From NCBI RefSeq assembly GCF_012641475.1, contig NZ_JABAIL010000003.1:310001-374000 (forward strand): DNA of 64,000 nucleotides, read 5' to 3'. Positions within the stretch are counted from its first letter, which is position 1. Each line of letters starts with the position of its first letter. Shown here piece after piece: positions 54,018 through 62,794 of this stretch. The translations under genes and the position numbers were made by a program. The notes beneath the pieces were generated by a model. The model saw nothing but the letters and a program-made list of their open reading frames with translations, searched no databases and had not been told where the DNA came from. The stretch is from Flammeovirga agarivorans (lineage in GTDB: Bacteria > Bacteroidota > Bacteroidia > Cytophagales > Flammeovirgaceae).

Positions 54018-54974
54018 ATGAATACCCGATATAAAATTTTAAACAGAATTGAAAACCCAGAAATTCTATATCTTAAAGAACGATTTAATGGAGAAATTCA
54101 TAGTGAGTTTAATATCAAAATAGATAATCAAGAAGCAAAAGGGGAGGTTCTTCTTTACCTAACCAAAGAGCTGAAAGTTATTATTACCAATTTTGAGGTA
54201 TATTCTGATATCCACTTAGAACTATTGGCACACAAAGATTATAAGTACAAATTTCTTTGCTTTTTTGATCATATAGAAACAAAAGAAGCAGATGGAAAAG
54301 GTATGATGGAAGTTCGAAACCCAAGTGGCTTCTTTTTCTTTAAAGATCTCAATGATGTTAAATTCAAGTTTGAGAAAGGTACACATAATCAGGCAGTTTC
54401 AATAGCTTTCAATGAAGGGGTAGCACACTCTGAGATTGAAAAAATATTAGACAATATGGATAATGTGGTTTATCACTCAGGCAACAATGATACTAGTTTA
54501 TGGAAGAAGTTATTTTTCTCAGCTAGAGAAGTTTATGAACCACTAAAAGTACTTTGGGGTGAGACAAAAATATTTGATCTATTGTACGGTATTCAGAATA
54601 TTCTATCCAATTATAATGAAGTAAAAGATGACGAGTTTTATGAGAATTATGAGATAGATAGTGTGATTAAAATTCAGAAGGGAATTATATCAGATTTAAG
54701 AAAAAGACCCAATATTCAACAACTTTCAAAAGAATACGGGATCAATAAAAATAAATTAGGGGATCTATTTAAACAGTTCTATCAGCAAACAATATATCAG
54801 TATTACAAAAAACAAAGAATTAATCATATCAAAAATATTCTTCTATCAACAACTGATAAACTGTCCTTTATAGCCTCTGAGTATAGTTTTACAAACATCA
54901 ACCATTTTTCTAGAGAATTTAAAAAAGAATTTGGCATGAGCCCATCAGAATATATTCAGAATAATAAAGGTTGA
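54018..54974 (+). CDS. AraC-family transcriptional regulator
   Basis: The start is the ATG at 54018 (a TTG directly upstream is in frame but less likely). The 318-residue protein has an N-terminal region of unknown ligand and a C-terminal AraC DNA-binding domain (IQQLSKEYGINKNKLGDLFKQ, then LSFIASEYSFTNINHFSREF). It is a paralogue of the regulator at 17506-18474. It stands alone between a terminator and the convergent phosphoesterase-fold gene, and its targets cannot be read from position. Confidence 0.92.
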   Translation: MNTRYKILNRIENPEILYLKERFNGEIHSEFNIKIDNQEAKGEVLLYLTKELKVIITNFEVYSDIHLELLAHKDYKYKFLCFFDHIETKEADGKGMMEVRNPSGFFFFKDLNDVKFKFEKGTHNQAVSIAFNEGVAHSEIEKILDNMDNVVYHSGNNDTSLWKKLFFSAREVYEPLKVLWGETKIFDLLYGIQNILSNYNEVKDDEFYENYEIDSVIKIQKGIISDLRKRPNIQQLSKEYGINKNKLGDLFKQFYQQTIYQYYKKQRINHIKNILLSTTDKLSFIASEYSFTNINHFSREFKKEFGMSPSEYIQNNKG

Positions 54975-55147
54975 TTCTACCTTCTAATGTCATACACTTT
55001 TCCTCATCACTGTAGGTTTCAATCCATAAAATTCTATCACACTTCTATTGGTGATTTCTAATTCCTTTTTCATTACATCTCTCTTTGTACTTTTAGATGG
55101 TAATTAACCTCTCATACAGATTTATAAAGAATATACCCCTGTTATTT

Positions 55148-56464
55148 TCACTTACTTTCAATGATCACTTTTTTGTTTGTACTAAAATCTTTCGTGATTT
55201 CCATACGATCATATTCATCTCCAAAAACGGTATATGCTACGTACTTTAATGTATTCCCTGCAATACTAATCACTTGAAATAATTGAGACTGTTCACCGGA
55301 TTGGTCTAGTTGATAACCATTGGCTTGAAAAGATTTTACCTTCTTCGTATCAAGTTTATTTTGCTCTGATCCACTCACTGAAGTGACATATACAGTCCCT
55401 AGTTCTTTATCCTGATTCGTTGGAGTATGACCTCTTGTATAAGTTTGTGTATGACTATTTAATACAAGGTCGACATTATACTTTTGAAGGATAGGTTGCC
55501 ATTGCTCATTACCTAGTTGGAAATGTTCCCTTTTTGTGGGAGAAAAAATAGAATGATGGAAAGTAACTATATTCCACTTTGCTTGACTGCTTCTTAATTT
55601 TTCTTCTAAAAATTTTGTCTGTTCTTCAATTTGTTGGTTGGAGTTCAGGACAATAATTTGGACCTCTTGGTAATCGAAAGAATAAACGGTTTCATGTAAT
55701 CTTTTACTTATTCCTGTTTCTCTTGGTAGGGTAAATTGTGGTTTCCAAAGCATCGACAATTGCTTCGGTGAGTTTTTATATAATGACTCAAACTCCTGAC
55801 TACCTACTACGGGAACTGTAGTCCATCTACTATGAATAAACCCCGCAGCTTTAAACCATTTTGCCCATGCATTATCATTATGTGCATTATCAACGAAGTT
55901 TCCGGCATGTATGGCAAAAGAGGCATTAGGAGCTGTTTGGTAGGCCGTTCTGACTACCCTCGACCAATTTTCAAGTACATTGCTTTGTGCATCACCAAAA
56001 TAGACAAACTGTGTGGGTGAATATTCCTTTTTTGCGGTCTTAAATTGGATCCATTCTGACCAATTTTCATTTCCATCTCCAACTCTATATACGTAGTATT
56101 GGTCGGGTTCAAGATCTTCAAAAGTGACACTATGGTAATGAACTATCAATGGTGTATTGCTGGTATGTAATCCCAAATCAAACTGTCTGCTTTTTGCTTC
56201 GATTTGTTTCGCATTTTTTGAAAACGTCAAGTCCATAGTCGCTAATGCAATTTGAGCATAGCCTTTTTCGATCTGTTCGTTGGTGCGCCATGTCACTGCT
56301 CTATTTGTGGCAGGGTTTCCATTAAAAGTTAAGACTATTCTGTCTGGATCTTTGCTTGGTAGTTCCCAATGGTGTAGCTCTCTATGTTTATAATGATTGT
56401 GTTTATGTTGTCCAAAAACATTCACTACTAAGAACAGAGAAAAGATAAGTGTGCAAAGTTTCAT
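55148..56464 (-). CDS. Purple acid phosphatase-like protein with degenerate metal site
   Basis: The 438-residue exported protein (signal peptide LIFSLFLVVNVFG) has a purple acid phosphatase N-terminal Fn3-like domain (about 40-140, AVTWRTNEQIEKGYAQ). A metallophosphoesterase fold follows. The first Asp is kept (YFGDAQ), and FHHSIFSP keeps its His. HAGD is replaced by HAGNFVD, GNHE by GSQEFE, and GHxHTY by SHTQTYTR. Thus several of the usual metal ligands are changed, and ordinary two-metal hydrolysis is doubtful. It may be a binding protein or a pseudoenzyme. It is monocistronic by spacing. Confidence 0.82.
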   Translation of the reverse strand: MKLCTLIFSLFLVVNVFGQHKHNHYKHRELHHWELPSKDPDRIVLTFNGNPATNRAVTWRTNEQIEKGYAQIALATMDLTFSKNAKQIEAKSRQFDLGLHTSNTPLIVHYHSVTFEDLEPDQYYVYRVGDGNENWSEWIQFKTAKKEYSPTQFVYFGDAQSNVLENWSRVVRTAYQTAPNASFAIHAGNFVDNAHNDNAWAKWFKAAGFIHSRWTTVPVVGSQEFESLYKNSPKQLSMLWKPQFTLPRETGISKRLHETVYSFDYQEVQIIVLNSNQQIEEQTKFLEEKLRSSQAKWNIVTFHHSIFSPTKREHFQLGNEQWQPILQKYNVDLVLNSHTQTYTRGHTPTNQDKELGTVYVTSVSGSEQNKLDTKKVKSFQANGYQLDQSGEQSQLFQVISIAGNTLKYVAYTVFGDEYDRMEITKDFSTNKKVIIESK

Positions 56465-56594
56465 TTTGTTATTTAGTGAAGCAGTTATTTAAAGAAATGG
56501 ATTAAATACAGTACTTTTTATTTAAAATATACCCAAAGATAATAGGTTTAGATCAGATTTAGAGATCGCAATCACCTATTATCTTCAGTTCAGA

Positions 56595-57161
56595 TTATTC
56601 ACTTTTTTTGTTGAAGAATTTATTGCCTCCATTGGAGAAAACGGGAAAATTAGGAGGGATCACCATAATATTATTATACCTGCTGTAATAAAATTCCTTA
56701 TAAGGGTCATCTAGCTGACTCATTAGATGGGAAGCGAGTTCAGGCATCGAGAAAAAGATAAACTCTCCTATACCAAGTATTAACCAATCTTCTATACTTT
56801 CCTCATGAATTGGGTGACGAAGTGAAACAGATTTAGACATTTCATCCAAGTCACTATATCTAGCGATATTCCACTCATAAAAGGAGAGTAAATCATCTGA
56901 TCCATAAGGTAGGTAAGGAGCAATTAACTCTTCCCAATGTTTTAATTTCTTTTCTTGTTTTATGACCTCTTTTAAAAAGAAGGCGACTGTAGCCGTTGGA
57001 TTTTCAATGACTAAAGCAGGGTGTTCACCACTACCTCCACCTAGTACAAGTTGAGTTTCGTCGCAGGTAAAATCTCCTTCAATTTCTTCTAAAGGATGAT
57101 AAACAGGTAGATACCCAAGATATCCCACTAACTCATGTTTGAAAGAATCGATATGACTCAT
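56595..57161 (-). CDS. Hypothetical protein, 188 aa
   Basis: I do not recognise this protein. It has no signal peptide and looks cytoplasmic, with acidic and aromatic helices. Notable strings are LGGGSGEHPALVIENPTATV, FEWN-like segment FYEWNIARYS, and a Lys-rich tail (NKFFNKKSE). The GGGSG loop resembles a nucleotide or phosphate loop only loosely. It lies between the phosphoesterase-fold gene and the alpha/beta hydrolase gene in the same direction, with gaps of about 130 and 90 bp. Confidence 0.65.
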   Translation of the reverse strand: MSHIDSFKHELVGYLGYLPVYHPLEEIEGDFTCDETQLVLGGGSGEHPALVIENPTATVAFFLKEVIKQEKKLKHWEELIAPYLPYGSDDLLSFYEWNIARYSDLDEMSKSVSLRHPIHEESIEDWLILGIGEFIFFSMPELASHLMSQLDDPYKEFYYSRYNNIMVIPPNFPVFSNGGNKFFNKKSE

Positions 57162-57251
57162 TTTTGTGATTTTTAGGTGATGATTATATACAATTTTACG
57201 TAGTGGTATTCGTTGAATTTTACACTACTTCTACCAAAGGTCTTAAAATGG

Positions 57252-57292
57252 ATTTTAATTGACCTTTATTTCATCAATAATTTTATCCAGAG
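57252..57292. repeat. 41-bp exact direct repeat (copy 2)
   Basis: This copy overlaps the 3' end of the hydrolase gene and is identical to 50650-50690. It is the functional context; the other copy is detached. Confidence 0.85.
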
Positions 57293-58145
57293 CAGTTTTC
57301 GCTTCTTTCATTACCGGTAAGAAAGGCCAAATATGCGGCATGTTTTCACCATCAAAGACTTTGAGGTTGACATGGCTCTTCTCCATTTTTAATTGAGCTA
57401 ATTTTCCATCAGGATACATGATATCATTTTGGGCTAGAAATAATAAGGTCTTTGGAAACCCTTCGAAAGTTCCATACAATGGGGAGATCATCGGTTCTTT
57501 TAAATCAATATTTCCAGCACACATTTTTTTAGCACTTAACACACCCGTTTTTGAAAGCATCGGATCTTTTTGCTCATAATGTTCAATATCAGGGTTGGAC
57601 ATGCTGGCATCCATGACAGGAGAAACAAGAATTAATTTATTGGGTAATGCAACTTTCTTTATAAGCAATCGCTGAGTGAGAGCAGTGACTAAAGTACCAC
57701 CTACGGAATCTCCAATAATAGTGATTCGATCGGCTTGGTGTTTCTCTAAAGCGGATGAATAAATCGTATCAATATTTTCTGATATTTTATCGATTTGACT
57801 TTCTGGAGCCTTTGGATAATCACACATCCAGATTTTATAGTTCGTTCTTTTTGCAATTTCTATGATGGTATCCCAATGATGTTGAGCAGGACCAGAAATA
57901 AAGGCTCCCCCATGGATAAATATCAAAAGGTTTTCGGCGTTTTTGTCTACTCCTATTTCCGAGATATTGGAATCTGAAATTTTAAACGTTTGTAATAGGT
58001 ATTTTTTGAAGAAACGACCCGAAGGATGGTGAACATCTTCCTTTCGAATTTTTGAAACATCAATCGGATCTTGACTAAAGTTTCTTTTAATCCCTTTAAG
58101 TCTGATCACTAAAAGGGTTAAGTAATAGGTAATGCTTTGTTTCAT
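57255..58145 (-). CDS. Alpha/beta hydrolase, HSL-like (fold-3)
   Basis: The 296-residue enzyme is of the hormone-sensitive-lipase-like group. The oxyanion HGGAF motif is in LLIFIHGGAFISG, the nucleophile in IIGDSVGGTL, the acid in LFLAQNDIMYPD, and the His in GENMPHIWPF. The N-terminus (ITYYLTLLVIRLKG) is hydrophobic and may be a membrane anchor, but no lipobox is seen. The substrate is probably a small ester. Its last codons and stop recur as a 41-bp exact copy near 50.65 kb. Confidence 0.88.
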   Translation of the reverse strand: MKQSITYYLTLLVIRLKGIKRNFSQDPIDVSKIRKEDVHHPSGRFFKKYLLQTFKISDSNISEIGVDKNAENLLIFIHGGAFISGPAQHHWDTIIEIAKRTNYKIWMCDYPKAPESQIDKISENIDTIYSSALEKHQADRITIIGDSVGGTLVTALTQRLLIKKVALPNKLILVSPVMDASMSNPDIEHYEQKDPMLSKTGVLSAKKMCAGNIDLKEPMISPLYGTFEGFPKTLLFLAQNDIMYPDGKLAQLKMEKSHVNLKVFDGENMPHIWPFLPVMKEAKTALDKIIDEIKVN

Positions 58146-58719
58146 TGTATTTAGTGGGGTGATTATTGATTAGTTATACTATTTATCTTAAGAAAAAAGT
58201 AGCATTAAATTTTTAACTTTGCTTTATGTCAGACAAAAATAATGAATAACAATCATTCGTTGAGATTCTTAAGTAAATTAAAGTCTCAAAAGATAAAGCA
58301 ATTAGAAATGTCAATACAGATTTGATAGAACTATATTGGAACCTTGGTGAATATATTTCAAAAAAATGTACACTTGACAATTGGAGGACAAATGTAGTAA
58401 AACAACTATCTCAATATATCTCTAAATCTATTCATAACAATAAGGGCTTTTCTTCTTAAAATTTATGGAGAATGAAGCAATTTTATGAGCACTACTCTGA
58501 TAAATAAAAACTCTCACCACTGGTGAGAGAAATTAGTTGGTCGAATAATTTACTTATTATTTCTCAATGTAAATCAATAGAAGAAACAGAGTTTTACCTT
58601 AAAATTACTCAAGAAGAAAAGTATTCTAATCGAGAACTACAAAGACAATTAGATAGTAGTTTATATGAACGGTCAATGTTATCTTAGTCCATTATTAAGA
58701 TTGTAGGTAAACTTTGCTA
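58146..58719. other. Gap with DUF1016 gene remnant
   Basis: This 574-bp gap between the HSL-like gene and the secreted hydrolase gene contains the remnant of a YhcG-type gene (58226-58687) on the plus strand. The 80 bp to its left should hold the promoter of the minus-strand hydrolase. Nothing else is seen. Confidence 0.7.
58226..58687 (+). pseudogene. DUF1016 (YhcG/PDDEXK nuclease family) N-terminal remnant
   Basis: This is read directly in one frame from an ATG at 58226 to TAG at 58685-58687. The translation matches the DUF1016 N-terminal domain: KAIRNVNTDLIELYWNLGEY, NLWRMKQFYEHYSDK, SPLVREISWSNNLLII and TEFYLKITQEEKYSNRELQRQ. Four in-frame TAA stops interrupt it, two near the start, one before NLWRM and one after EHYSDK, but no frameshift is needed. 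The C-terminal nuclease part is absent. Intact relatives are linked to DNA defence and restriction loci. No such partner genes are near. Confidence 0.85.
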
Positions 58720-59358
58720 CTATTTATAGTTACCATTGGCCCACTTGATGACAGGGTCTAACCAATCGTTTAATGCTTTAAAGAGGAAGCCATGACTTAA
58801 ACCCGTAGTTAATTCAATTTCTTTAAAATGATGAACAGTACAGTTTGAGGTTTTTACTCTTGCAATGGCAGACTCACCATAAGGATCAGTTTTTTCATAT
58901 ATCGTTAGTATGTTCCCACAATAGTTGATATCAGGCAATGTTTCTAAGTCTTCATTGGTGAAACATGCGACGAAAACAAAATTCAGTTGAGGATTTTGTG
59001 CGTAGGTAGAGACATACTGTGCGATATATCCGCCTTTTGAAGTACCAACGATGGTAATATTTTTTGCCGGTCTTCCTTCTTCGATAAGCTTATCAATCTG
59101 TGCTACTACCTTTCGAGCATAATCGTACGGATTTGTATTATTAGGTCGCTTCTCACTGATGACTGTAAAACCACTTTCTTTAAACTTAGCGATGATCTCT
59201 TTGTACTCCGGTTTTCCATACTCCGGGTGTTCCTCATGTAAGCCATGGTCTTCAAGAAAACGCTGATGTAAGAAAAATAGAACGCGTTGATTTGGCGTAT
59301 CATTACACCAAGCTAAAGTGAAGTTTAAACAGAGTACTAGGCTTAGAATAAATTTCAT
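58720..59358 (-). CDS. Secreted alpha/beta hydrolase, small
   Basis: The 212-residue exported protein (signal peptide FILSLVLCLNFTLAWC) has an alpha/beta hydrolase core. The nucleophile elbow is IVGTSKGGYIAQYV, the probable acid is around EKTDPYGESA, and the His is in LSHGFLF. The GTSKGG elbow differs from the usual GxSxGG by Lys. It is short for the fold and lacks a clear cap. The substrate is unknown. The Cys at the end of the signal region could be a lipobox, but the fit is imperfect. Confidence 0.75.
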   Translation of the reverse strand: MKFILSLVLCLNFTLAWCNDTPNQRVLFFLHQRFLEDHGLHEEHPEYGKPEYKEIIAKFKESGFTVISEKRPNNTNPYDYARKVVAQIDKLIEEGRPAKNITIVGTSKGGYIAQYVSTYAQNPQLNFVFVACFTNEDLETLPDINYCGNILTIYEKTDPYGESAIARVKTSNCTVHHFKEIELTTGLSHGFLFKALNDWLDPVIKWANGNYK

Positions 59359-59444
59359 AGAGCGGGATTTATTTCGTTATTAACCCTAACGTAGAAGTAT
59401 ACCTACGTTAGGATTTTTGACTTGAAGGTGCTGTGAGGAGTGTT

Positions 59445-60488
59445 TTATTCAGTGATTAAGTTTTGTCTATCAACAAGGAAGTCAAATGATAATTCAAATA
59501 GCCCTTTTCCATTAACGGTTGCATTCCAAGCACCATGCCCAAACCCTTCTAATGTGTAGAGTTGATTGTAAATACCTAAAGAATCATATATGCCTTGCAA
59601 TTCAAGGGCTTCTTCATAAGGTGTAACAGGGTCGGGTTGGTCTCCATGTGCCATAAATAACTCAGGGTCATTAGCGTCGTAACGGTTCAGTTGGTAAACC
59701 CCTTCAAATACATCCAGTTTAATATTTGACCCCCAAAAGTATATCATACTCTTTATATCATAGGTTTGATCTAAATTTGTTGAGGAGAGTGTAGGGTCAT
59801 CATCAAGACTTATTTCGTCTCTAAAATCTTCCGGATTTGAGATTCCTAATGCAATCGTAGTAATCGCTCCCGCAGAAGCACCTCCAACAGTTATCAGATC
59901 TTTATCGATGTTATAGTTGTTTGCATTGGCGATGAGCCAACGAAGAGCTGCTTTTGAATCCCTTTGAGCGGTATACATGGCAATAGACTGTTGAACTTGT
60001 TCTTGTGTTTCAGCCCCTTCAAAAGTGTTCTCGATCCATTCCTGAGGAGCTATTCCTTTGTAGTACGTAAATAAGTCGTCTTGAGAAAGACCTTGTAGAC
60101 TACCTAGTTCCTCTGTTGTTCTATAATCTATAGAGGCAAAAACCCATCCTCTTGAAGCATAGTACTCAGCCATTTCAACAATCTCAGGTTTTGTTTTTGT
60201 TCCACCTTTAAATCCTCCTCCATGTATAAACATAAAAACAGGTCGATCGGAGTAACTGTTATCTGGAAAATAGATGTCCAACTTTAAGGGGACCGTAACA
60301 AGAGAGGAGTTTGAAGGGTTACGTCCAAGGCCCTCTGCATAGGTAATATCTTCTTGTGTTACTACTGAAAATGTTGATGCTGATCTAATTGTCCCTTCTC
60401 CATTATTTTGAACTTCGGGAGTATTGTCATTGCAACCCACTAAGAATAGAACGGCCAATGAAGTGAAATAAGTAATTAGTTTATTCAT
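59445..60488 (-). CDS. Lipoprotein carboxylesterase (BD-FAE/HSL-like)
   Basis: The 347-residue lipoprotein (lipobox AVLFLVGC) has an alpha/beta hydrolase fold of the carboxylesterase group. Landmarks are FMFIHGGGFKGGTK, the nucleophile elbow TVGGASAGAI, the AALRWLIANANNYNID helix pattern and a C-terminal GFGHGAWN with the likely catalytic His. Such enzymes often remove acetyl or feruloyl groups from polysaccharides. It lies downstream of the LytS kinase gene on the same strand, with a 179-bp gap that may hold its own promoter. Confidence 0.87.
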   Translation of the reverse strand: MNKLITYFTSLAVLFLVGCNDNTPEVQNNGEGTIRSASTFSVVTQEDITYAEGLGRNPSNSSLVTVPLKLDIYFPDNSYSDRPVFMFIHGGGFKGGTKTKPEIVEMAEYYASRGWVFASIDYRTTEELGSLQGLSQDDLFTYYKGIAPQEWIENTFEGAETQEQVQQSIAMYTAQRDSKAALRWLIANANNYNIDKDLITVGGASAGAITTIALGISNPEDFRDEISLDDDPTLSSTNLDQTYDIKSMIYFWGSNIKLDVFEGVYQLNRYDANDPELFMAHGDQPDPVTPYEEALELQGIYDSLGIYNQLYTLEGFGHGAWNATVNGKGLFELSFDFLVDRQNLITE

Positions 60489-60667
60489 GTTATATTTTTG
60501 TGTTGTAAGGTGTTTTGTCTAGAATATCTATTGTCACATTTTTTTAATGTAGTATTATTTTTTTCAATACTGCAAATATTCCAGCTAAATTATTTTTAAG
60601 GTGAGTGATAAGAATATTGAAGGTAAGCTGTAGTTGATGCATGCTTTATTTCAAAACTATAGATGAG

Positions 60668-61717
60668 CTACGACTTAGCATCAGCATCCACCTCTACGAC
60701 TAGTTTTACTTCAAAATGGATCGTGTTATTGGTAATATCCAACTGGTATTTGTTGAAGTAGCTCGCTTCCAGTCTTTCTTTTACGTTTTGTATTCCTAAC
60801 CCACTGTAGGCAGGGTCTGAGTTATGAGAGGGGTTGGGTTTGACGCTATTTTTACAGTGAAACCAAATGCTGTTTTCTTGTTGTCTGATATCAATAGAAG
60901 CGGATTGAGACCCGTCAAAGTAGCCATGTTTAAAGAGGTTTTCTACAAAGGGCATCAATAGCATAGGCTCAATTTGAGCGGCTGGATTTTCTATTGATAC
61001 ATGGAATGTAGCAGTCAGGTCACTATCTTTTATCTCTTGGGAGTAGAGGTAATTTTTAATGTAATCCACTTCCTTAACTAGAGGTACTCTGGAGTGCTTA
61101 CAGTCGTAAGTAACATAACGCATCATATTGGCGAGGGTAGTAATATATTGTTCAGATTTATCGGGTGATAACCGAATAACCGCATTTAAATTGTTTAAGG
61201 CATTTAGAAAAAAATGAGGGTTCATCTGTGAGCGTAAAAACTTATTTTCTGCCAACAAACGCTCTTTTTCTATTTGTACTCTTCGTGTTTCATTTCTTGT
61301 GAAATCTAAAATTAGTCGAAGGATTGTACTGCCAAAAACAAAGAATATCGTAGGAATAAGTACTCGCAAAAAGCGGTGTTTCCCTAAGCTTCTAATGGGT
61401 AAATTCTTTTGCCCTAATGAATAGAAGTGTATTGTTTTACTTATCCATAATAAAAAAAATGGAGTGAGGGTAATGATCAGTAAAACAACAAACAGGTAAG
61501 TCAGGTATCTTTTTTTAGTAAAGAGTTGTGGGATAAAGAACAGTGTATTCAAATAACTTATACCTGCAAAAGTAACCACCATAACCACTGCTTGAAGGGT
61601 AGCGTCTAATTTCGCATTGTTATTTTCCTGAAATAACTTAACAACTAATAGGTAATAGAGCATCCAAAATATAATCTGGACAGCAACACTCCCTTTTTTA
61701 TTTACTATAAAGTTCAT
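60668..61717 (-). CDS. LytS-type sensor histidine kinase
   Basis: The 349-residue inner-membrane kinase has four hydrophobic helices in its first ~140 residues and a His_kinase domain (PF06580 type). The phospho-acceptor box is LRSQMNPHFFLNALNNL, followed by ITTLANMMRYVTYDC and an HATPase C-terminal with GLGIQNVKERLEA. It normally works with a LytTR response regulator; one ends at 63856 in this window. Two decarboxylase-like genes lie between them. No periplasmic ligand domain of size is present. Confidence 0.93.
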   Translation of the reverse strand: MNFIVNKKGSVAVQIIFWMLYYLLVVKLFQENNNAKLDATLQAVVMVVTFAGISYLNTLFFIPQLFTKKRYLTYLFVVLLIITLTPFFLLWISKTIHFYSLGQKNLPIRSLGKHRFLRVLIPTIFFVFGSTILRLILDFTRNETRRVQIEKERLLAENKFLRSQMNPHFFLNALNNLNAVIRLSPDKSEQYITTLANMMRYVTYDCKHSRVPLVKEVDYIKNYLYSQEIKDSDLTATFHVSIENPAAQIEPMLLMPFVENLFKHGYFDGSQSASIDIRQQENSIWFHCKNSVKPNPSHNSDPAYSGLGIQNVKERLEASYFNKYQLDITNNTIHFEVKLVVEVDADAKS

Positions 61718-61768
61718 GACTCAATGTTCTTATTGCCAAATGTTTGGAGGCTACAATATAACCGATCT

Positions 61769-62788
61769 TTACTTTAAAGGATTACCTGTTAACCCAAAAG
61801 CAATTTGGTTTTTAAGGTAGTATCCACCAATAATTCGAGATGGAGTAAGGTCTAGAGGATGCTTAAAAGATATACTTTCCGTATTTGTCACTATAGACGC
61901 TTCCCCAAAAGTGAGTGTCATTTTGTTAGGGAATTGCTCCGCTAGTTGTATGATACTCGTTGCATTGCCTCCCGTTTTACCAATCTCAATTACCTTTCCA
62001 TTTCTGATCTGTATCGATCTTAGTAAAGATAAGTCGATCATCTCTTGTTTGTCATCATTTGTCACCGAAAAGTTCTGCGTATTGACTGTCATATCCATCG
62101 TTCCTCCTAAAATATTTTCAGCACTTCCGGTGTAATTTGGAGAGATGTTGACAAAACTAATATCGCCTAAAGATTTAGGAAGCCCTAGCCCTAAAATTCC
62201 TGCCCACATCGAATGTTCGTCCGTTACAGGCATATAGATACAGTGGAAAAACTCTTGACCTTGGTATTCTACAAGGATCGAAATCGCATTTTCTTTGTAA
62301 GGGATAGCTCCATGGTCTAGCTTGTAAAAATCGTTGAAGAAAGAGAAAACCACCATTCTGCTAGGCATATTAAATTCCTTAGGAATAAAACTTTGATAGA
62401 GTGCTACGTCATCTGTTTCGTAGTACATAAATATTCCATCATTTTCTAAATAACGGTAAGGGATATGTTCAAATAGTGTATCAATGGTAATTGTCTTACT
62501 TTTGACATTTGAAGAATGTGCGTTGGAGGCCTCCAATGTTACGGTATAAGTTCCATTATTGGTAAAAGTGATGGAAGGGTGTTCTTCCGTATTTTGTGAT
62601 AGAATAGAATCGGAAGTCCATTGGTATTCTGTAGCATGTTGTGATAGATTATTTAAACGGACGACCGCAGTATTATCCATGACCTCCATGGTATAGTCAA
62701 AATCAGCAACGGCAATATTCTCCAGAGCCTCCTCTTTACTGCATGAGAAAAGTAGGACGGTGAATAGAAGTAGGATATAGTTTTTCAT
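61769..62788 (-). CDS. Lipoprotein with PKD and acetoacetate decarboxylase-like domains
   Basis: The 339-residue lipoprotein (lipobox LLFTVLLFSC) has a PKD domain (about 25-100, ATEYQWTSDS and NNGTYTVTLEASN) followed by an acetoacetate decarboxylase-like (ADC) domain. Landmarks are IPYKENAISILVEYQGQEF, the Schiff-base Lys region LGLGLPKSLGDI, and GGYYLKNQIAFGL. True ADC has two lysines there; the second is Ser here. It is a paralogue of the gene at 62795, which starts with an EF-hand instead. The gap to that upstream gene is six bases. Periplasmic or surface ADC-like domains are unusual and their substrate is unknown. Confidence 0.82.
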   Translation of the reverse strand: MKNYILLLFTVLLFSCSKEEALENIAVADFDYTMEVMDNTAVVRLNNLSQHATEYQWTSDSILSQNTEEHPSITFTNNGTYTVTLEASNAHSSNVKSKTITIDTLFEHIPYRYLENDGIFMYYETDDVALYQSFIPKEFNMPSRMVVFSFFNDFYKLDHGAIPYKENAISILVEYQGQEFFHCIYMPVTDEHSMWAGILGLGLPKSLGDISFVNISPNYTGSAENILGGTMDMTVNTQNFSVTNDDKQEMIDLSLLRSIQIRNGKVIEIGKTGGNATSIIQLAEQFPNKMTLTFGEASIVTNTESISFKHPLDLTPSRIIGGYYLKNQIAFGLTGNPLK

Positions 62789-62794
62789 AATCGT

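Noticed and set aside
56595-57161. GGGSGEHPA string suggested dihydroxyacetone kinase (DhaK)
   Set aside because: The rest of the 188-aa protein does not resemble DhaK and the spacing of other motifs is absent.
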